Below, piece after piece: positions 1-20,478 of a DNA stretch of 20,478 nt. The translations under genes were made by a program, and so were the position numbers. The notes under the pieces are model-generated. The model was not told the origin of the DNA. It worked only from the letters and a program-made list of their open reading frames with translations, and ran no database searches. Position 1 is the stretch's first letter. Each line of letters opens with the position of its first letter. The stretch lies in contig NW_014577081.1 of the NCBI RefSeq assembly GCF_000485595.1, positions 710,373 to 730,850 of the forward strand. The letters are read 5' to 3'. This DNA comes from Priapulus caudatus. Lineage: Eukaryota > Priapulida > Priapulimorpha > Priapulimorphida > Priapulidae.

Positions 1-52
<52 letters not shown>

Positions 53-56
53 ACCA

Positions 57-110
<54 letters not shown>
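1..110. repeat. (CA)n microsatellite
   Basis: An uninterrupted CA dinucleotide tract apart from a short CCACCACCAC interruption near 51-60. It begins at the window edge, so its full length is unknown. It sits in the intron upstream of the first visible channel exon. Confidence 0.97.
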
Positions 111-112
<2 letters not shown>

Positions 113-217
113 TGCGATACTTCAGGCGCGCATTGCACCGCCACGCGATAACGAAATTATGATTTCCTGCGACACGACATTGCCGATCAGCGGGACCCCG
201 CGTCGTTTGCTCTATGA

Positions 218-249
218 TCAGGAGTCTATCAATATTGATAGACTCCTGG
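218..249. mobile_element. 32 bp palindromic micro-element with 5 bp target-site duplication
   Basis: Positions 219-233 and 234-248 are perfect reverse complements, a 30 bp palindrome with no loop. The element starts TCAGGAGT at 218 and ends ACTCCTGG at 249, with one end mismatch. The sequence TATGA stands immediately before it (213-217) and immediately after it (250-254) as a direct repeat, as expected for a target-site duplication. A second element with the same TCAGGAGT end lies at 7454-7502. It encodes nothing and would be a non-autonomous element moved in trans. Known superfamilies cannot be assigned from ends this short. Confidence 0.6.
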
Positions 250-578
250 TATGATGTGAGGGGTGGTGTGTGTGTAGGCTGTAACTACTATTACACTAGT
301 AACACTAGTACACTGTAGCTACTATACACTGCACGACACGAGCCCACGCAGCGCGACGTTATATAGATAGATTGTCATGACGACATCGTCCCCGCTGCAA
401 CTACCGTACAGTTCAACTTGCGTATATGCAGTGTATATATGTACGCTCTAGCTGATGTGGATTTGTTTGGATACCATCCTCGTTAAACTCCACAGTACAT
501 GCACTCGTTATGTAATTGAGTTGGGAAAAGAAGCGCGCGTTTCGCTGGAGGCGAGACAAATAATGTATCTACTAAATG

Positions 579-631
579 ATGATAATAATATTAATAAGAG
601 TAATTATTACGATAATAATAATAATGATGAT

Positions 632-680
<49 letters not shown>

Positions 681-708
681 GCAATAACAATAATATTAAT
701 AATAGCAA
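579..708. repeat. AAT/TAA-rich trinucleotide tract
   Basis: A degenerate AAT-type repeat with a perfect (TAA)n core at about 637-680. In one frame it reads as a long asparagine run, which is a by-product of the repeat and not evidence of a gene. Confidence 0.93.
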
Positions 709-884
709 AGTATGCGTACATTCTAACAAATCACACCCGCTAACGCGCAACCCTACGAGTCTACCCGTCCCAACAAACCCATCATCACATACTCTCACTC
801 ATTAAACCCTTACTCTCCGCTGTATCTTCTCTCCATTTTTACATCGGGTTGTTTACCACTATTACTTATAGACTAGGCGGGTGA

Positions 885-987
885 GTTTACTACTGTCACT
901 CCTAACTAACCACATATAGTGAGTTTACTGCTACCATCTAATAGTCAGTTTACCGCTGTCACTCCTAACCACATATAGTGAGTTTTA
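885..987. repeat. 63 bp-spaced direct duplication
   Basis: The segment at 885-927 (GTTTAC, CTGTCACTCCTAAC, CACATATAGTGAG) recurs at 948-987 with a 4 bp deletion and a few substitutions. The two copies lie just upstream of the first visible exon and overlap the region where the branch point would be expected. Confidence 0.75.
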
Positions 988-1044
988 ACTTTATTACTGT
1001 AATCTCGCGCCTCTAAGAGAAAATGTTTCCTTCGGTTGTCGCAG

Positions 1045-17019
<15,975 letters not shown>

Positions 17020-17492
17020 CAAACTTAAAGAGGGGGTGTGACGTCATCCAGCCGAGAACGGAAACCGTGAGTCGTTATTTTTTTCCGTAATTTTTATTTC
17101 GGGCGTCAGCGGCGGCTGCGCACTTCTTTTGCATTTAATCGCTACAAAGGCTACCAAAAAGTAGAAAAGTGACGTTTTGCAGCTCAAGTGTGGTGTGGTG
17201 GACCCAAGCCCTGCACGCGAACACGCAGGGCAAAAATTGCCATTTCGATTACTTTCACACGTCAAAGCGCTATTATATATGTCGCGGGCAATTTCTGCAA
17301 TTTCCCTCCATATTGTTTGGGGCAAGCGGTCCCCCGCCGTTTCAGCATTCCCGAATTCGCTCTCTTTCACAAACAAGTGCTTCCGCAGCGCATTAATGCG
17401 ACGCTGACGGTGGAGTTAACTTTAACACTTTCTCCATCCAAGCGTGAGCTCAAAATGTTAGCAGGTCGCATTAAAAGCTGCGCGCATACACG

Positions 17493-17622
<130 letters not shown>

Positions 17623-17850
17623 CTTGAGCGGGAAGCTTATGGTTTCTATGAGGCAAGCGAGCGTGAGACTGGCTGGCCACTTGCTATGGTGTCGCCTTGG
17701 CGATGTGGCATTAAGAGACTGCCTGATGAATTTGAATGAAATTCCAATACTGCCGCCAGTCACGGCTATAGAAGCAAGCGAGATGATGCGATGGCTGCGA
17801 CCGAGTCTGCGATCCGTATCTTTATGTTCGCCACCAAGCATTTCTTCATG

Positions 17851-17882
17851 AGGTGGGATGGTGGTGGTGGTGGTGGGGGGGA
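17851..17882 (+). repeat. GGT/G-rich tract
   Basis: GGTGGGATGGTGGTGGTGG followed by a run of eight or nine G. Capable in principle of a two-layer quadruplex. Confidence 0.75.
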
Positions 17883-18023
17883 TTATGCTGTAAAATGTTT
17901 GCAGCGTTATAGAAGTTATTATTGGTAATCACTTGTCAACTGCCAAAAGAGCGTTTCCGTTTTAAATTGTCCTCGTTAAAACTTCCCTCGGGGGAAATTT
18001 ATCGATTGATTAGGGTTTAGTAT

Positions 18024-18025
<2 letters not shown>

Positions 18026-18054
<29 letters not shown>

Positions 18055-18062
18055 TGAGAGAA
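18026..18062. repeat. (GA)n microsatellite
   Basis: A short, nearly perfect GA tract. Confidence 0.93.
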
Positions 18063-18845
18063 GTAGCGGAAACACACATCACCATCTACTCCTTCCGCCT
18101 ACGCGCGCACGCTATTGAATCTTACTCAACTGACGAGGATAAAGAAGCCACAGATAAAACAATTAGCTAATTCGTTACGGCATGGACAAAATTTGCTAGC
18201 GGGGCAGGGGACTTTCGATTATTCAACGAGAAAGATTTTTTCTCGCCTACTATATCGCTGCGGATGTAATATTCGCAGAGACCACGAATGAATTACCGGC
18301 TGATGGCGCCACTGTTCCCCGGGCGATTCCGGCAAGTCGTCTGCATGTTCTGTCGGTGTCGGTATCTCCTCTTTCTCGGTGCAGCAGCTCTTACGACCTC
18401 CGCGGTTTCGGTAGTCAGCCGACGGACACTTTATCAATATTGACAGGGACACTGTCTGACCACGCCGCCTCCTCGCAAATAACCACGGGCGAGCTATAAT
18501 TGAATTTACGTCGGAAAGAGCGTGGTGTAGATCGAACCCCATGCTTCAGAGTGACTGCAAACAACGGTGCATCACATCGAGCGAGCACTAGACAGCTAGA
18601 AGCCATGCGGCGTTAAAATGTGCAGTGTTGTCATGCTATACGCGCTTCCACACGCATCGTGCGTGCGTCACCGAGTGTGGGCATGCAATTGTGAAAGGCC
18701 ACCAAAGACTCGCGGCAATGGCACAACGATGAAATCATTTGCCAACCGACATAAAGGGGGATGCCATGCTTATTTTCCTTTGACCCAAATTTCCGTATAT
18801 TAACTTACGACTTCAAAGGACGTAAAATTACCCACATATCCACAT

Positions 18846-19001
18846 ATGCATACACACACGCCCATGCATGCGTGCGCATTCGCATATGCGTCAACTGAAC
18901 ACACACACGCACCCACACACGCGCGCATGCGCGAACGTGCGAAAATTCCCACAAACGTCATCAGAACGTATATCAGGAACTCACGTGCGCACGCGCACGC
19001 A
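18846..19001. repeat. CA/CG-rich alternating tracts
   Basis: Degenerate CACACG, GCGCATGC and CATGCG motifs at 18846-18935 and again at 18981-19001. These create Cys/Val-rich or His-rich open frames that are not genes. Confidence 0.7.
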
Positions 19002-19595
19002 CTTCTGGTTTGCGATTTTATGTTTTGCACTAGTTGCGTCACGGTTTTCTTCCACCACGCCACGAGATCGACGCTGTCTCTACACGGCATCAAGCACTCT
19101 TCAATGAACGGGACGGTGGGGGCACACACGTGAGAACAACCAGAAAGTCTGATTCACAGAAATGTCGCCATTGATTGCTTGTGCCGTGAGAGAAGAGCAT
19201 TTTCCACGTGCAGTAACACACGGCCGTCTCTTCTAAGGGCATCCCGGCAGCGGCCGCATAAGAGACTACGCTACTGTGTAAGCCAAGGACATTGAATGCA
19301 CAGGTGGCTGTCGGGTTGACACGTATAAGGGAGTATCGCCCACGCTCCTTGCATGGATGTCTGTGTCTGTGGCAGACAGTGGCGCCATCCACATGAGGCG
19401 GTGGATTTGCACACCGTGTGCTCTGAGTCTCATTTCTGACGCTAGCGCCAAGCCCTGCGAATCGCGAGTGTGGCGCGCCGGTCGAATTACACTATCGAAT
19501 TTTAATTGTTGACTAATGCGTAATGACGATATCAATTCGTAATGTTCTCATGAATTCCCAAGAACTAATTACTAAGTTTAGTACTCGTGGATGGA

Positions 19596-19688
19596 TTACC
19601 AGTAGCTCCCGGTGGTTGCGGGCGGGTTATCAGTAGTTCCCGGAACCTGCGGCAGGCTTAGCAGTAGCTTTATGGTTGTTGTAGATAA
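19596..19688. repeat. 31 bp tandem triplicate
   Basis: TTACCAGTAGCTCCCGG at 19596, TTATCAGTAGTTCCCGG at 19627 and TTAGCAGTAGCTTTATGG at 19658 give a constant 31 bp period. The units are diverged, so the array is old. Function unknown. Confidence 0.8.
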
Positions 19689-20116
19689 GCGGTAGAGCAG
19701 CCAGATGCCATGCGATCTTATTAGGGCTATCCGTGTGAGCTAACCTTTATCCGGCCTGCGTGACCAGGCGCTGCTTATGATCGGCATGACAGCGTCTGAG
19801 TAAATAAGTTATGATACGTTTAGCTCGAGGACAACTCAAAGGCAGATATCCACATCCAAGTGTGGCTTTATGCCACCTCGTCCCCCGCCAGTGGCCTCCA
19901 GACCCCGTCAGCTCACTCCGACAATAACCCTTCCGCGACCGAAAATAGTCATTTTTGTTTACGTATTTTAGTAATGCTAAAACAAGTTACCATGGCATAT
20001 GCCGATTGTATTACCCATAGACATAGATATAGCATTAAATAGGAAAAACAAGACAAACGCCAGCGCAGCACTCGGTAAGTTATTAGTAGCACGTTATAGT
20101 GTTGCCGGCGTTATTT

Positions 20117-20478
20117 GTATGACGGAGGCCTACGGCCACCTATATAGAATTGTAATAATTGTGTATGATGGGGGGCCAAGGGCACATATATAGTATTTGT
20201 ATGACGGGGGCCTACGGCCACCTATATAGAATTGTAATAATTGTGTATGATGGGGGGCCAAGGGCACATATATAGTATTTGTATGACGGGGGCCTACGGC
20301 CACCTATATAGAATTGTAATAATTGTGTATGATGGGGGGCCAAGGGCACATATATAGTATTTGTATGACGGGGGCCTACGGCCACCTATATAGAATTGTA
20401 ATAATTGTGTATGATGGGGGGCCAAGGGCACATATATAGTATTTGTATGACGGGGGCCTACGGCCACCTATATAGAAT
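20117..20478. repeat. 82 bp satellite, at least 4.4 units, continuing past the window
   Basis: GTATGACGGGGGCCTACGG starts at 20199, 20281, 20363 and 20445, and with one substitution at 20117, for a period of exactly 82 bp. Visible copies are otherwise identical, which implies recent amplification or homogenisation. Each unit is an internal dimer: a 46 bp half starting GTATGACGGGGG and a 36 bp half starting GTATGATGGGGGG share the G-run, GGCC and TATATAG elements. Confidence 0.96.

Larger units (their letters stand above)
111..1044 (+). other. 3' part of the intron upstream of the first visible Kv2 exon
   Basis: No convincing coding segment is present. The stretch holds a small palindromic insertion (218-249), an AAT-rich tract and a short direct duplication, and it ends in a 3' splice site (GTCGCAG at 1038-1044) that opens directly into the channel reading frame. 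The polypyrimidine stretch before this acceptor is short (TTTCCTTC, 1025-1032). The upstream exon(s) encoding the T1 domain and S1 must lie before position 1. That the whole stretch is intron is inferred from the gene model. Confidence 0.75.

Noticed and set aside
455-805. A 116-codon frame with an asparagine run
   Set aside because: The Asn run is the AAT microsatellite read in one frame, with no splice or start context. It lies in the intron before exon A.
18219-18606. Minus-strand frames of 107 and 63 codons
   Set aside because: Mixed composition without recognisable domain or splice signals. They could be decayed sequence but cannot be supported as a gene.
18302-19390. A 14 bp inverted pair (GATGGCGCCACTGT and its complement) about 1.07 kb apart
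   Set aside because: About one such 14 bp inverted match is expected by chance in a window this size. There are no flanking direct repeats and no coding content between the two.
19090-19535. Minus-strand frames of 100 and 89 codons
   Set aside because: Overlapping each other in different frames, with no domain or conserved motif recognised.

Overview
The window is animal nuclear DNA, most likely from an invertebrate bilaterian. It has short GC-rich coding exons separated by long introns full of microsatellites, GT-AG splice sites, and TTAGGG-type telomere-like repeats rather than the insect TTAGG or nematode TTAGGC type. Species and phylum cannot be fixed from sequence alone. Only one gene can be supported. 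It lies on the + strand and is a voltage-gated potassium channel of the Kv2/Shab family, cut off at its 5' end by the window edge.

Gene model. Six exons were read by joining open frames at splice sites: 1045-2085, 2612-2744, 4963-5122, 5508-5716, 12387-12496 and 15697-17019. All splice phases agree (0-0, 0-1, 1-2, 2-1, 1-0, 0-stop). The total is 2976 nt, giving 991 residues and a stop. The first exon holds the channel core from the S1-S2 linker through S6 and the conserved proximal C-terminus. The other five encode a long, low-complexity, Ser/Pro-rich cytoplasmic tail. The N-terminal T1 domain and S1 must lie upstream of the window.

Layout. 1-1044: end of the upstream intron, with a CA tract, a tiny palindromic insertion with target-site duplication, and an AAT-rich tract. 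1045-2744: two exons. 2745-4962: intron with GT, GA and CT tracts and a short TTAGGG array. 4963-5716: two exons. 5717-12386: a 6.7 kb intron with CT and CA tracts, a 44-45 bp degenerate tandem repeat interrupted by a second tiny palindromic insertion, then a subtelomere-like block (degenerate CCCTAA/CCATAA repeats followed by about 57 copies of a 44 bp minisatellite) that runs to within about 25 bp of the next exon. 12387-17019: two exons and an intron with a 52 bp repeat carrying TGACGTCA palindromes and a G-quadruplex-type tract. 17020-20478: 3' flank with TA/GA tracts, a 31 bp triplicate and the start of an 82 bp satellite that runs off the window.

Most notable. Two elements of 32 and 49 bp share the terminal sequence TCAGGAGT and are each flanked by a perfect 5 bp direct repeat (TATGA, TACCA). 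The second one expands the spacing of its host tandem repeat by exactly its length plus the duplication, which is strong internal evidence of insertion. Much of the minisatellite block carries random-looking single-base indels that end abruptly in clean copies, which looks like unpolished long-read consensus rather than biology.
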